Below, one piece after another: positions 8,651 to 22,376 of a DNA stretch of 38,216 nt. The stretch comes from Acidobacteriota bacterium (lineage in GTDB: Bacteria; Acidobacteriota; Terriglobia; Terriglobales; Acidobacteriaceae). The notes beneath the pieces are model-generated. The model did not search any database, had not been told where the DNA came from, and was given only the letters and a program-made list of their open reading frames with translations. How positions within the stretch are numbered: position 1 is the first letter of the stretch; each line of letters starts with the position of its first letter. The DNA lies in the NCBI GenBank assembly GCA_021803035.1, contig JAJZME010000056.1:1-38216 (forward strand), in the 5' to 3' direction. The position numbers and the translations under genes were made by a program.

Positions 8651-8808
8651 GAAGCCGCAGCTTGCTTCGTAAGTGCAGGGACACCAGTAGCTGTGCGCTA
8701 CCGACCTCCAGTGCCGGCTACTGGCCCCCGTCATTATCTTGTGGACCGTTTCTTTTGTACTACAAGCGCCTCCGGAGCGACGGGTTCCTCCGGGGGCGAT
8801 TTTCTTTG
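8651..8808 (+). ncRNA. Candidate structured RNA ending at a terminator
   Basis: No convincing gene precedes the strong terminator at 8767-8808, yet the bases before it can fold. GAAGC/GCTTC (8651-8655 with 8664-8668) forms a small hairpin, and CCAGTAGC (8684-8691) pairs perfectly with GCTACTGG (8717-8724). Two shorter pairings compete with this: GTAGC (8687-8691) with GCTAC (8697-8701), and CCAGT (8708-8712) with ACTGG (8720-8724). Mutually exclusive stems before a terminator are what a small RNA or a leader switch would show. The 5' end is not defined and I do not match it to a known RNA family. Confidence 0.3.
8767..8808 (+). terminator. Strong intrinsic terminator without an assigned gene
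   Basis: CGCCTCCGGAG (8767-8777) pairs with CTCCGGGGGCG (8788-8798): 11 consecutive pairs with one G-T and a 10-base loop, followed by ATTTTCTTTG. This is the best rho-independent terminator in the window. It works only on the plus strand, since the opposite side lacks a T run. The only plus-strand ORF across it (8462-8911) reads straight through the stem, which argues that this ORF is not real. Confidence 0.7.
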
Positions 8809-9183
8809 TGTGCCGAATCAGCCTGACGTGAGCATAGCGGTTGCGAAGCCAGCGGTGGGAGGGATGCCTGTTTACATAGCGTCCGTGACGCGCCAGAGGG
8901 CGGCGAACTGAGCAACCCGGGGGATGCGAATGCTTCCGCGAAGGAAAGCAAAATGGTAGAAAATATGCCTTCGCTGCGTGCCGAGGAGGGTGACTTGACA
9001 TGTGGGCGAAGTGGGACAAAACTATCGCTAGACGTCCTCCAGAACTGCTGATCGTCTGCATGATTCCGAACCCCCGGGACGGTGTCCCTTGCCAGCCAGG
9101 TTTGCAGACGGAAAAAGCTGAAGATGGGCCGGTTCGAGCCTGCGGGAGCGACGGCCAGAAGATCAGGGCTTAGGGGGTGAGCC

Positions 9184-9540
9184 ATGATGGTGAAGACCCT
9201 GCGCAACGGGAACGAAGTCACTGGATTGCGGGTGGGCGTATGCAACGTCCGGCGCTATTTCCCGAAGCACATCCCAGCCATAGAGTTACAACTGGATCAT
9301 CTACGGATCGAGTGTGGACTGCAGCCTGATTTTTGGAATGGGCGGCCTGAGATTCATGATCCGAGGCTGTGCATCTGGCTTAAATCCAAAATCTTCGGCG
9401 CGAAGCGGATTCGCAGTCCGATTCCGTTGGCGATGACTCCGTCGGGTGAGAACTCCTTCAAGCTGGAGCCGGCCACGCGGCAGGATACGCAAAGCGGCAG
9501 ACAGGTATCTGTTCCGGATTTCGAATTAGAACGGCACTGA
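9184..9540 (+). CDS. Orphan small hypothetical protein
   Basis: A 118-residue ORF beginning ATGATG, preceded by GGGGGTGA at 9173-9180. I do not recognise it. It has no signal peptide or membrane segment. The middle (about residues 30-70) contains several Trp, Cys, Pro and charged residues ([21 protein letters not shown]), which looks like a folded small domain rather than random translation. The C-terminal 30 residues are hydrophilic and Gln/Arg/Ser-rich, probably disordered. Codon use is less GC3-biased than in neighbouring housekeeping genes, which fits a lineage-specific or transferred gene. It stands alone in an otherwise gene-poor stretch. Function unknown. Confidence 0.55.
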   Translation: MMVKTLRNGNEVTGLRVGVCNVRRYFPKHIPAIELQLDHLRIECGLQPDFWNGRPEIHDPRLCIWLKSKIFGAKRIRSPIPLAMTPSGENSFKLEPATRQDTQSGRQVSVPDFELERH

Positions 9541-9701
9541 TGCTGTTCGCTGCCCGCCGGGCTAGGTGCATCGAGTGTTGCGTCGCCCGCATGATCCGGG
9601 GAACGGGGCGGCGGCTGCAATATAGCCCGCCAGCTGAAGGATTGGCCTTTCTACAAACGGCCGGTGACCGAATGACAAGGTGAAGGCAGCAGGAGAATAC
9701 C

Positions 9702-10280
9702 GTGATGATGAGCGATCAAAAGAAATCCGCATCAGGTAGGCTCGCCAGAATGCGCGCTGTCGAAGCCCTGAAGGTCCTTTTACGTGAGATGTCGGCCATC
9801 AAGCTCAAGGAGATCGATCTCGGATCGCCAGGGAAGAAGGGCGAGATCGACATTCTTGCGCACATCGACGTGTTCGGTCACAGTCATACGCTTGCCTGCG
9901 GCCTGCAAGCCAACGGGGAGGCGCAACGGGTGGGGACCGCACTGGATACGTTGCTCGATGGCGTTACCCGGCTGCCTGAAAAGGCGACGCCGGTGATTAT
10001 CGCGCCTTATCTGTCGCCGGAGGCGCAGGCGCTGTGCGCGGAGAAGCAGACCGGATATCTCGACATGCAAGGCAATGCCCGCATCGTCGTGGACGAGGTG
10101 TTCATCTCCAAGCGCTCTTTGCCGTGCGCCGCTCCTGGATCTTCGCGAGCTTCGACCGGGTCCGGGCGGCGCGGGGTGGAAGGGAACACCGACCGGAGCG
10201 TTCTGGATGGGATTGCTCCGGCTGGTGCGGAATGCCCGTTTTGCAGTTTCCGCGTCGCAACCCGGGTCCGGGCGTATTAA
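9702..10280 (+). pseudogene. AbiEi-like / nuclease-fold regulator, C-terminal part lost
   Basis: The first 145 or so residues look like the N-terminal domain of AbiEi-like proteins with a PD-(D/E)XK-type fold: GEIDILAHIDVFG, then a strand and helix, APYLSPEAQALC, and the characteristic GYLDMQGNARIVVDEVFI. AGGAG lies at 9691-9695 before GTG/ATG starts at 9702, 9705 and 9708. After KRSLP (near residue 140) the sequence becomes Ser/Gly/Arg-rich and unlike the family, and the usual DNA-binding C-terminal domain is absent in all three frames as far as I can tell. Where relatives have an E-x-K-type motif, this protein reads CGLQANGE, so catalytic residues also seem lost. Probably a truncated or frameshifted remnant; the family call is from pattern memory. 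Confidence 0.5.
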
Positions 10281-10412
10281 CGAAGTGGATACCTGGCCGC
10301 CGGCAGAGCCGGAATCGCCTCCGGAGGGAAATCATGCTTCGGAAGCGATTCTGTTTATGCGCCCCGGCCCTGGGTGCTGAGGGGATGATATTTGCACCTG
10401 ATGATTGCGAAG

Positions 10413-10438
10413 CCCAGGTTCCAAAAGCGGGAGCTGGG
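10413..10438. repeat. Dispersed hairpin repeat, copy upstream of proS
   Basis: CCCAGGTTCC (10413-10422) pairs with GGGAGCTGGG (10429-10438) in 9 of 10 positions with a 6-base loop, followed by GCAGCCGGG. The frame CCCA-stem-loop-stem-TGGGGC matches the copies at 12397, 35889 and 38106 although the stem bases differ. Confidence 0.5.
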
Positions 10439-10536
10439 GCAGCCGGGCGCGAATCCCCCGAACATTTAGAATAGAAACTGCTCTCAGCTCCTCTTGCGTT
10501 CGCTTGAGCGGACGGGAAAGTTTGCGCGTTTTTTCT

Positions 10537-12363
10537 ATGCACCGTTGGTCGAAGCTGTTCATTCCCACTCTGCGGGAGGCCCCGGCGGATGCCGAAGTGG
10601 CCAGCCACAAGTTTCTGCTCCGCGCCGGCTATATCCGGCAGCTTGGCGCGGGCATCTACAACTATCTTTTCCTCGGGCAGCGGTCGCTGAACAAGATCAT
10701 CGCCATTGTGCGCGAGGAGATGGACAAGATTGGGCAGGAGTTTTACCTGCCGGGCATTCTGCCGCGCGATGCGTGGGAGGAAAGCGGGCGCTGGACGGGC
10801 ATGGGCGACAACATGTTCCGGCTGAAGGACCGCAAGGGCGCGGACCTGTGCCTGGGTATGACGCACGAGGAGATTATGACCTCCATCGCGCGCAATGAAC
10901 TGCGCAGCTACAAGCAGTTGCCGCAGATCTGGTACCAGATTCAGACCAAGTTCCGCGATGAGCCGCGGCCGAAGGGCGGCCTGCTGCGCGTGCGCCAGTT
11001 CATCATGAAGGATAGCTATTCCTTCGATCTGGACAAGACCGGGCTGGACCGCAGCTACGAGTTGCACGACGAGGTCTACCGCCGCATCTTCACGCGTTGC
11101 GGCCTCAAGTTTGTCGCCGTAGAGGCACATTCCGGTTCCATGGGCGGTTCGCACTCGCAGGAGTTCATGGTGTATACCGATGCGGGCGAGGACCTGATCG
11201 CAAGCTGCCCGGAGTGCGGGTATGCAGCGAACCTGGAGAAGGCGACGTCGCGGCTGGAGACGGTTGCGGAGATGGAGCCGACAGGCGATGGCAAGCCTGA
11301 ACTGGTGCAGACGCCGGGCTGCGCGGCGATTGCGGACGTTGCCGCGTTCTTCAGGATCTCGCCGGCTTCGGACATCAAGTGCGTGGCGTATATGGCGCTG
11401 AAGCGCGGCGCTGGCGGCGCACCGGACAGATGGCACGGAGTAGCGGCATTCCTTCGCGGCGACCACCAGGTGAACGAGACCAAGCTGCTGGGCGCGATTG
11501 GCGCGGCTGAGCTGCGCACGATGCAAGCCGAGGAACTGACGCAGTACCTGAACGGGCCTGCCGGCTATCTGGGACCGGTTGGGCTTTCGCCGGACGCGGA
11601 GCCGCTGGGCGCGGGTTTGACGGTGGTGGTGGACAAGGCCCTGGCAGGCCGCGGAAACATGGTTTGCGGCGCCAACAAGCTGGATCATCACCTGCGCAAC
11701 GTGACGCCGGGACGCGACTTCGGCTGGACGCTGAGCGCCGATATACGCAGCGTGAACGAGGGCGAAAGCTGCCCCCGGGACGGTTGCAAAGGCAAACTGG
11801 TGGTGGGCAAGGCGGTTGAGGTAGGGCACATCTTCAAGCTGGGCTACAAGTACTCGGAATCGATGGGCGCGCGGGTGCTGGACGAGAACGGCAAGGAAGT
11901 GACGCCCATCATGGGCAGCTACGGCATTGGCATTGAGCGTATTTTGACCGCGGCCATTGAGCAGTCGAACGACGCCAACGGCTTCTGGCTGCCGCCGTCG
12001 ATCGCGCCGTTTACCGTGGTGGTGACGGTGACCAACATGGCCGACGCGGCGCTGCGCGAGACGGGCGAAGCGATTGCCGCGGAGCTTGAAGCGGCGGGCC
12101 TTGACGTGCTGCTGGATGACCGCAACGAACGCGCGGGCGTCAAGTTCAAAGACGCGGATCTGGTGGGTATTCCGTACCGTATTAACGTGGGCAAGAAAGC
12201 GGCCACAGGGCAAGTGGAACTGGTGACGAGAAAGCTGTCCTCTGGCGCGAAGGCCGGGCCCGAGATGCCCGCGGCGGGCAGCGAAGATGTGACGCTGAGC
12301 GATGTGTTGATTCGGCTTAAAGAGCATTTAGAAGAGGAAGAACTGCTCTTAGCTTCAAGCTAG
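10537..12363 (+). CDS. proS: Prolyl-tRNA synthetase, bacterial type
   Basis: Charges tRNA-Pro with proline; cytoplasmic class II aminoacyl-tRNA synthetase. From the ATG at 10537 the protein is 608 residues and starts [16 protein letters not shown], as expected; the frame stays open upstream but that part is not conserved in type. Motif 2 is visible as [17 protein letters not shown]. The central part (about 220-400) is the INS editing insertion that removes mischarged Ala, so this is the long bacterial form. Motif 3 is in [10 protein letters not shown], and the anticodon-binding domain fills the last 150 residues. No strong Shine-Dalgarno is seen before the ATG. The next gene on the strand starts 177 bases downstream, after a repeat hairpin. 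Confidence 0.96.
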   Translation: MHRWSKLFIPTLREAPADAEVASHKFLLRAGYIRQLGAGIYNYLFLGQRSLNKIIAIVREEMDKIGQEFYLPGILPRDAWEESGRWTGMGDNMFRLKDRKGADLCLGMTHEEIMTSIARNELRSYKQLPQIWYQIQTKFRDEPRPKGGLLRVRQFIMKDSYSFDLDKTGLDRSYELHDEVYRRIFTRCGLKFVAVEAHSGSMGGSHSQEFMVYTDAGEDLIASCPECGYAANLEKATSRLETVAEMEPTGDGKPELVQTPGCAAIADVAAFFRISPASDIKCVAYMALKRGAGGAPDRWHGVAAFLRGDHQVNETKLLGAIGAAELRTMQAEELTQYLNGPAGYLGPVGLSPDAEPLGAGLTVVVDKALAGRGNMVCGANKLDHHLRNVTPGRDFGWTLSADIRSVNEGESCPRDGCKGKLVVGKAVEVGHIFKLGYKYSESMGARVLDENGKEVTPIMGSYGIGIERILTAAIEQSNDANGFWLPPSIAPFTVVVTVTNMADAALRETGEAIAAELEAAGLDVLLDDRNERAGVKFKDADLVGIPYRINVGKKAATGQVELVTRKLSSGAKAGPEMPAAGSEDVTLSDVLIRLKEHLEEEELLLASS

Positions 12364-12396
12364 GCTGCTGACTGGACGATTTTGAATAGGTGGAAT

Positions 12397-12431
12397 CCCA
12401 CCCTTGCGGCAAAGAACGCTGCAAGGATGGG
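12397..12431. repeat. Dispersed hairpin repeat, copy between proS and the PBP gene
   Basis: CCCACCCTTGC (12397-12407) pairs with GCAAGGATGGG (12421-12431) with one mismatch, loop of 13 bases, followed by GCGCCCAGG. It shares the CCCACCC...GGATGGGG frame with copies at 35889-35923 and 38106-38140. It may also act as a terminator for proS, although no T run follows. Confidence 0.65.
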
Positions 12432-12540
12432 GCGCCCAGGACGTTGCGTTGCCGGGGCTTTCGAAGGGGCGGGAGCCATATGCAAGCAGCTCGAAGCGCG
12501 AAAGCTGGAAGCTGAAGGCTGAAAAGGAGCAGTAACGGCA

Positions 12541-14925
12541 TTGAAGATCAAACTGAGAAAACCCAGGTGGCGGCATCCCATTCTGGTGGTGTGTCTGCTG
12601 ATCGTGGTGGGTGCGTTTGCGGGCATTATGGTGGCTGGGTTCACCGCCTTCGGCTACTACTACGTCAAATACGCCAACCTGGTGAGCGAGCGGTTCAGGG
12701 AGCCGGTTTTTGCCGATACCGCGAAGATCTATGCCGCGCCCGAAGAAATACGCCCCGGCCAGGCAATGCCCATTGCGCTCATCGCCCAGGAATTGCGCAA
12801 AGCCGGTTATGTCAGGGCGGGCGAGGATCCGCTTTCGCAGATGGGAACCTTCATCGAGGGGCCTAATTCCATTACGGTGCGGCCCGGGCCGAAATCCTAC
12901 TTTGCGCCTGACGGCGCCACTATCCAGGACACCAACGGCGTGGTGAATTCGATTACCAATCTGCAGGGCCAGCCGCTGGCGAGTTACAACCTGGAGCCGG
13001 TGCTGATCACCGGCCTGAGCGAGAGCGAACAGCGCATCAAGCGCCGCCTTGTGACCTATAACGAGCTGCCCCCCGACCTGGTGGATGCCGTCCTTGCCAT
13101 TGAAGACCGGACGTATTTCCAGCATGGCGCTGTGGATTATAAGCGTATTGTGGCTTCGGCCATCCACGACTACATTTTGCCGGGCCACCACATGCTTGAA
13201 GGCGCTTCGACCATCACCATGCAGCTTGCCAAGCTGTTCTTCCTCACCCCGGAGCGCACGTTCAAGAGGAAGTTTCTTCAGGTGGTTCTTACTTTTCAGC
13301 TCGAGCACCGGTTCACCAAGAAGCAGATCTTCCAGATGTATGCTAACGAGGTTCCGCTGGGCCACCACGGCACCTTTAACATCGATGGTTTTGGCGAGGC
13401 GTCACAAGTTTACTTTGGCAAGAACGTGCAAAAGCTGACGCTCGACGAGGCTGCACTGCTTGCCGGGCTGATTCAAAGCCCCAACTATCTGAGTCCCTTC
13501 CGCCATCCGCACCGCGCCATTGTGCGCCGCGACATGGTGCTGGACGCGATGGCCGAGACCGGGGCGATTACCAAGGCGGAGGCGGCGAAAGCCAAGGCTC
13601 AGCCGCTACACCTTTCCCAGGTAAGCATGGATGCCAGCGAGGCGCCGTACTTTGTGGATCTGGTGCGCAACCGGCTGGTTCACAAGCTCGGCGATGTGGA
13701 CTTCAACCGCGAAGGACTGCGCATCTATACCTCGCTCGATCCGGACTTGCAGCGGATTGCGACCGAGGCGGTCAAGTCCACAATGCCCTCGATCGATCGT
13801 TACTGGCTCCTGAAGAATCCACGCGAGCGGCGGCTGCACAACAAAGCCGACTATCCGCAGGTGGCGCTGGTGGCGCTCGATCCGCACACCGGCCAGGTGC
13901 TGGCGCTGGTGGGCGGACGCAACTATAGCGAATCGCAGTTTGACCACGCGCTGTCTGTGCGGCCCACTGGTTCCACTTTCAAGCCGTTTGTCTATGCGAT
14001 GGCCTTCAATACGGCGTTGCATGGCGTCCTGCTGCCGGGCGAGAAAAAGCTGTTTTCGCAATTGACCATACTGGACGACGAGCCGACAACCTACGTCAAT
14101 GACAATCAGATCTACACGCCGCACAATTTTGAGGGTGTATATCATGAGACGGTGACGGCGCGCCAGGCTCTGACGGATTCGCTTAATAACGCCACGATCG
14201 ATCTGGCGTCGAAGGTAGGCTTCGTGAATGTGGCGGCTCTGGCGCGTCAAGCCGGCATCGTCAATGCCAAGGGCACGCCCTCGGTGGCCATTGGCGCCTA
14301 TGGCACCACGCCCCTGGCGCTGGCCGGGGCGTACACAACCTTCGCCAACAGCGGGCTGTTCATTCATCCCTGGGTGGTATCGAGCGTGCGCACGCCCAGC
14401 GGCGCCGTCATCGCTAATTACTCGCCTGAGACCAAGCAACTGCTTGATCCGCGCGTGGCGTTCCTGACCGTCAACATGATGGAGAGCGTGATCAACCATG
14501 GCACCGGCGCGCGCGCGCGGGCGATGGGCTTTACGGCGCCAGCGGCGGGCAAGACGGGGACCGAGAACGATTCGTGGTTTGCGGGCTTCACTACCAATCT
14601 GCTGTGCGTAGTGTGGGTGGGCAACAATACCTACACCAACCTGAACGTACAAGGTGCCAATGCAGCTTTGCCGATCTGGACAAAGTTCATGATGAATGCC
14701 GTGAAGCTGCCGCAGTATTCGGACGTGCACCAGTTCGCGCCGCCTCCGGGCGTGGAGATCGTGAGCATCGACAAGTCCACCAATCTGCTTAGCGATGCCG
14801 CCTGTTCGGATGACGTGGAACAGGTCGCGTTCCTTGATGGCACGGCTCCAACGGCTACGTGCAATCATCCGAATGGCCATCGCAATCTGCTGGAGAGAAT
14901 TTTCGGATTTGGCAGAGCCAGGTAG
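12541..14925 (+). CDS. Bifunctional class A penicillin-binding protein
   Basis: Builds peptidoglycan: polymerises lipid II and cross-links the peptides, anchored in the inner membrane with the active domains outside. The protein is 794 residues with a TTG start, AAGGAG at 12524-12529. One transmembrane helix lies at about 14-40. A small domain follows (60-160). The glycosyltransferase domain is about 165-350 with catalytic Glu188 in EDRTYF and the GASTITMQLAK motif at 221-231. The transpeptidase domain is about 430-770 with STFK at 478-481 (nucleophile Ser478), SLN at 547-549 and KTGT at 671-674. All catalytic motifs are intact. PBP1b-like architecture; exact subclass uncertain. Confidence 0.95.
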   Translation: MKIKLRKPRWRHPILVVCLLIVVGAFAGIMVAGFTAFGYYYVKYANLVSERFREPVFADTAKIYAAPEEIRPGQAMPIALIAQELRKAGYVRAGEDPLSQMGTFIEGPNSITVRPGPKSYFAPDGATIQDTNGVVNSITNLQGQPLASYNLEPVLITGLSESEQRIKRRLVTYNELPPDLVDAVLAIEDRTYFQHGAVDYKRIVASAIHDYILPGHHMLEGASTITMQLAKLFFLTPERTFKRKFLQVVLTFQLEHRFTKKQIFQMYANEVPLGHHGTFNIDGFGEASQVYFGKNVQKLTLDEAALLAGLIQSPNYLSPFRHPHRAIVRRDMVLDAMAETGAITKAEAAKAKAQPLHLSQVSMDASEAPYFVDLVRNRLVHKLGDVDFNREGLRIYTSLDPDLQRIATEAVKSTMPSIDRYWLLKNPRERRLHNKADYPQVALVALDPHTGQVLALVGGRNYSESQFDHALSVRPTGSTFKPFVYAMAFNTALHGVLLPGEKKLFSQLTILDDEPTTYVNDNQIYTPHNFEGVYHETVTARQALTDSLNNATIDLASKVGFVNVAALARQAGIVNAKGTPSVAIGAYGTTPLALAGAYTTFANSGLFIHPWVVSSVRTPSGAVIANYSPETKQLLDPRVAFLTVNMMESVINHGTGARARAMGFTAPAAGKTGTENDSWFAGFTTNLLCVVWVGNNTYTNLNVQGANAALPIWTKFMMNAVKLPQYSDVHQFAPPPGVEIVSIDKSTNLLSDAACSDDVEQVAFLDGTAPTATCNHPNGHRNLLERIFGFGRAR

Positions 14926-14954
14926 TAAAGCCTGCAGGCGTGCATCGCGCTTAG

Positions 14955-15812
14955 TTAACCGTCGATGCTGGTTCCGTCGGGCATGGGCTGACAGCGCGGA
15001 CACCAGAATGTGACCCGCGCGCCGGGCCCCTGGATGCGCCGGCGAACGGGGGCGCCGCAGCGGCGGCAGGGTTGGCCTGCGCGCCCATAAACCCAGAGAC
15101 TGGCGCTGGGGTCGGAATCATGCGTGGTGCGGCGGCGGCGCCCGCCATAGGTCACGATCAAGTCGCCGGAGTCTTCAAGGACATTAGAGCTTATGAGCTT
15201 TTGCGCCGCCGCGATGAGCGCGCGTATCTGGCTGTCGCTGAGCGCTGCGACTTGTGCGTAGGGATGGATGCCGGTGACGAAGCAGATCTCGGACTTGAAG
15301 ACGTTGCCCACGCCGGCCAGCACTTCCTGGCGAAGCAGGACATCGGCAATAGCTTCGGCGGGCTGCGCGCGCAGGCGGCGGGCCGCGGCGGCGGCATCGA
15401 AGGAGGCGCTGAGCACATCACTATCGGAGCCGGGAATGCGGCGGTTGCGCCGCAGCGACTCGGCGGTGTGCATCTCTGCCACCGGCACGCGAAATCCGAC
15501 GGCGAGGTAATCGGCGGTTTCAAGCACGATGCGCATGTTGGCGTGAGGCTGCTGCCACGGCTGGCCGTGCCGGTAGATGTGCCAGCTTCCGCTCATGAGC
15601 ATGTGAGTAGCAAGCGTTTGGCCGCCGGAAAAATGAATCAGCAGCCATTTGCCGCGCGATTCGACGCCGTCCACTTGCTGGCCGATGAGGGGCGCGTCGT
15701 CGTTGGCGCGCATGAGCCGGGGGTAGGTGGAGCGGAAGGCGGTAATCTGCCTGCCGGTAAGCGCGCGGCCTAGTGCGCGGGCAGTGCGATAGATGGTGTC
15801 GCCTTCAGGCAT
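14955..15812 (-). CDS. nei: Endonuclease VIII family DNA glycosylase
   Basis: Base-excision repair enzyme that removes oxidised pyrimidines and cuts the abasic strand. The 285-residue protein starts MPEGDTI, the Nei-type N-terminus in which Pro2 (after Met removal) is the Schiff-base nucleophile and Glu3 the acid. Lys54 sits in RGKWLL. The helix-two-turn-helix region is around 150-210 with GVGNVFKSE at 167-175. A C-terminal zinc finger has Cys249, Cys252, Cys271 and Cys274. It begins only 3 bases after the lhr stop codon, on the same strand, so it is probably co-transcribed and translated downstream of the helicase. An lhr-nei pair is also known in mycobacteria. Confidence 0.92.
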   Translation of the reverse strand: MPEGDTIYRTARALGRALTGRQITAFRSTYPRLMRANDDAPLIGQQVDGVESRGKWLLIHFSGGQTLATHMLMSGSWHIYRHGQPWQQPHANMRIVLETADYLAVGFRVPVAEMHTAESLRRNRRIPGSDSDVLSASFDAAAAARRLRAQPAEAIADVLLRQEVLAGVGNVFKSEICFVTGIHPYAQVAALSDSQIRALIAAAQKLISSNVLEDSGDLIVTYGGRRRRTTHDSDPSASLWVYGRAGQPCRRCGAPVRRRIQGPGARVTFWCPRCQPMPDGTSIDG

Positions 15813-15815
15813 GGG

Positions 15816-20801
<4,986 letters not shown>

Positions 20802-21111
20802 ACTGCTTTGAGAGTAACGCATAGCGAAGAAACGGGAAAGGCGGGGCAGAGACCAGGAAGTGGCGATTTTGGAAGGCATCATTACCTGGCGAGTTTGTTC
20901 AGGCTTCGGATTGTCCTTTGGGTGCGGCCCGGCGGCTTGGCCGAGGCGATATAATCCTGCGGAACCGACTGAGGCGCGAATTGGATTGCGCAGAGGAAGC
21001 GGGTCCGGGCGCCATCCATCAACGAAACACAAGATCATGCGGAAGGTGCGCAGTGGGCCGGCTTGCCGAGGGGCCAATGTACCCATCCGGATTGCCTGGA
21101 GAAATTTCAGA

Positions 21112-22314
21112 ATGCGAGCTGCTGTTGTTTTCGTCCTTTTGTTCCTGGCCGTTCCGGTTTTAGCCGAGCAGGCGACGCCGCCTGCCACGGTTGAAATCAG
21201 TGGCGTGTTCCTGGCGCAGTTCAAGGAGCATCCGAATCCGAAAGTGCTCAATGCAGTGCGGGTGAATGCCGACTGGGCCATGACCGAGGGGCCGTATTCG
21301 GTGATGAACAAGCGGGAGACGCCGCCGGGCGGCACTAAGCACGATTACATGAGCCTGGGACCTTACTGGTGGCCGAATCCGAAGACGAAGAACGGGCTGC
21401 CGTATATCCGCAAGGACGGGCAGGTCAATCCCGATTTTTACAAGATCTCCGATGCGCGGGAATTCGACAAGCTGGTGAGCGTGGTGCATACGCTTGGTCT
21501 GGGTTACTACCTGACGGGCAAAGAGGAGTACGCGACGCGGGCGGTTTATCTGCTGCGTACCTGGTTTCTGAATCCCGCCACCCGCATGTATCCCAACCTG
21601 AAGTATGCGCAGGGGATTCCGGGCATCACACCGGGCCGCGGCATCGGCATCATCGACACGCACGAGATGCCGATGCTGCTTGATGGCATCGCGCTGATTT
21701 CCGGCTCGCCTGCGTTGACGGCGCAGGACAAAGCGGGGCTGCACGAGTGGTTTTCGCAGTTCCTGAAGTGGCTTGTGACGAGCAAGAATGGCCAGGACGA
21801 GTCAAATGCGAAGAACAACCATGGAAGCTGGTACGACCAGCAGGTGGTGGGCATTGAGTTGTTCCTGGGCGACAAGGATCAGGCGAGGCAGGTGGCGGAA
21901 GCCGCCGAGACCAAGCGCATTGCTTTGCAGATCAAGGCCAACGGCAGCGAGCCGCTGGAGCTGGCGCGCACCAAGTCGTTCTCCTACTCAGTGTTCAACC
22001 TGGAGGCGCTGGTGCGGCTGGCGCAGGAGGCGCAGCATGCGGGTGTGGATCTGTGGAGCTATCGGGCGCCCAATGGCGGCTCAATTCGCAGCGCGCTGAA
22101 CTACCTGCTGCCCTACGCGCTGGGACAGAAAAAGTGGACCCATGAGGCGATCTACGGGGTTCACCCAGGCATCCTGGCCGAGCCGCTGCTGGTGGCCGCG
22201 ATCCACTACCGAGATGCGGTGTATCTGAAGGACGCGGAGAGGCTGGAGAGAAATCCCAACCCCTACACGTTGTTGCTGCAGCAGGAGGCTGAGGACGCGC
22301 TGGCCCAGCAGTGA
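21112..22314 (+). CDS. Secreted alginate-lyase-family polysaccharide lyase
   Basis: Probable periplasmic or secreted lyase of the alginate lyase (PF05426 / PL5-like) alpha-barrel family, cleaving uronate-containing polysaccharide by beta-elimination. From the ATG at 21112 (GGAGA about 10 bases upstream) it has 400 residues. Residues 1-18 are a signal peptide ending in VLA. KHDYMSLGPYWWPNP at 76-90 and NNHGSWYD at 235-242 (candidate catalytic His237 and a nearby Tyr) are the family landmarks. The frame is open 84 codons upstream, but that part is Arg-rich and not coding in type. It is transcribed divergently from lhr and stands alone: no transporter or other lyase is near. The true substrate is unknown. 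Confidence 0.9.
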   Translation: MRAAVVFVLLFLAVPVLAEQATPPATVEISGVFLAQFKEHPNPKVLNAVRVNADWAMTEGPYSVMNKRETPPGGTKHDYMSLGPYWWPNPKTKNGLPYIRKDGQVNPDFYKISDAREFDKLVSVVHTLGLGYYLTGKEEYATRAVYLLRTWFLNPATRMYPNLKYAQGIPGITPGRGIGIIDTHEMPMLLDGIALISGSPALTAQDKAGLHEWFSQFLKWLVTSKNGQDESNAKNNHGSWYDQQVVGIELFLGDKDQARQVAEAAETKRIALQIKANGSEPLELARTKSFSYSVFNLEALVRLAQEAQHAGVDLWSYRAPNGGSIRSALNYLLPYALGQKKWTHEAIYGVHPGILAEPLLVAAIHYRDAVYLKDAERLERNPNPYTLLLQQEAEDALAQQ

Positions 22315-22325
22315 AGAAAGCGGGA

Positions 22326-22353
22326 CTCCGGGTTCCGATCGCGGAACCCGGAG
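22326..22353. terminator. Bidirectional terminator-like hairpin
   Basis: CTCCGGGTTCCG (22326-22337) pairs perfectly with CGGAACCCGGAG (22342-22353): 12 pairs and a 4-base loop, placed in the 62-base gap between the converging lyase and MCE genes. No T run follows, but its strength and place suggest that it ends transcription from both sides. Confidence 0.55.
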
Positions 22354-22376
22354 CAAGCCACTTGCGCACAGTGTGT

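Noticed and set aside
8462..8911. 149-codon plus-strand ORF in the purC upstream region
   Set aside because: It runs through the strong terminator stem at 8767-8798 and across the palindrome; composition is unlike a protein and there is no ribosome binding site.
8995..9030. TTGACA followed by TATCGCTA as a plus-strand promoter
   Set aside because: The spacing is about 22 bases and no 17-base -10 element is present; too weak to report as a promoter.
9123..9145. T-loop-like GGTTCGAGCC suggesting a tRNA
   Set aside because: No acceptor stem, anticodon arm or D arm can be formed around it.
10102..12327. 741-codon minus-strand ORF across proS
   Set aside because: Shadow frame of a GC-rich real gene; His/Arg/Gln-rich composition, no motif, and proS is certain on the other strand.
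15072..15773. Plus-strand ORF of 233 codons opposite nei
   Set aside because: Antisense shadow; nei has all catalytic and zinc-binding residues on the other strand.
20802..21335. Upstream extension of the lhr frame by 178 codons
   Set aside because: It overlaps the start of the divergent lyase gene, has no family similarity in type and no ribosome binding site; the helicase N-terminus fits a start at 20801 or 20822.
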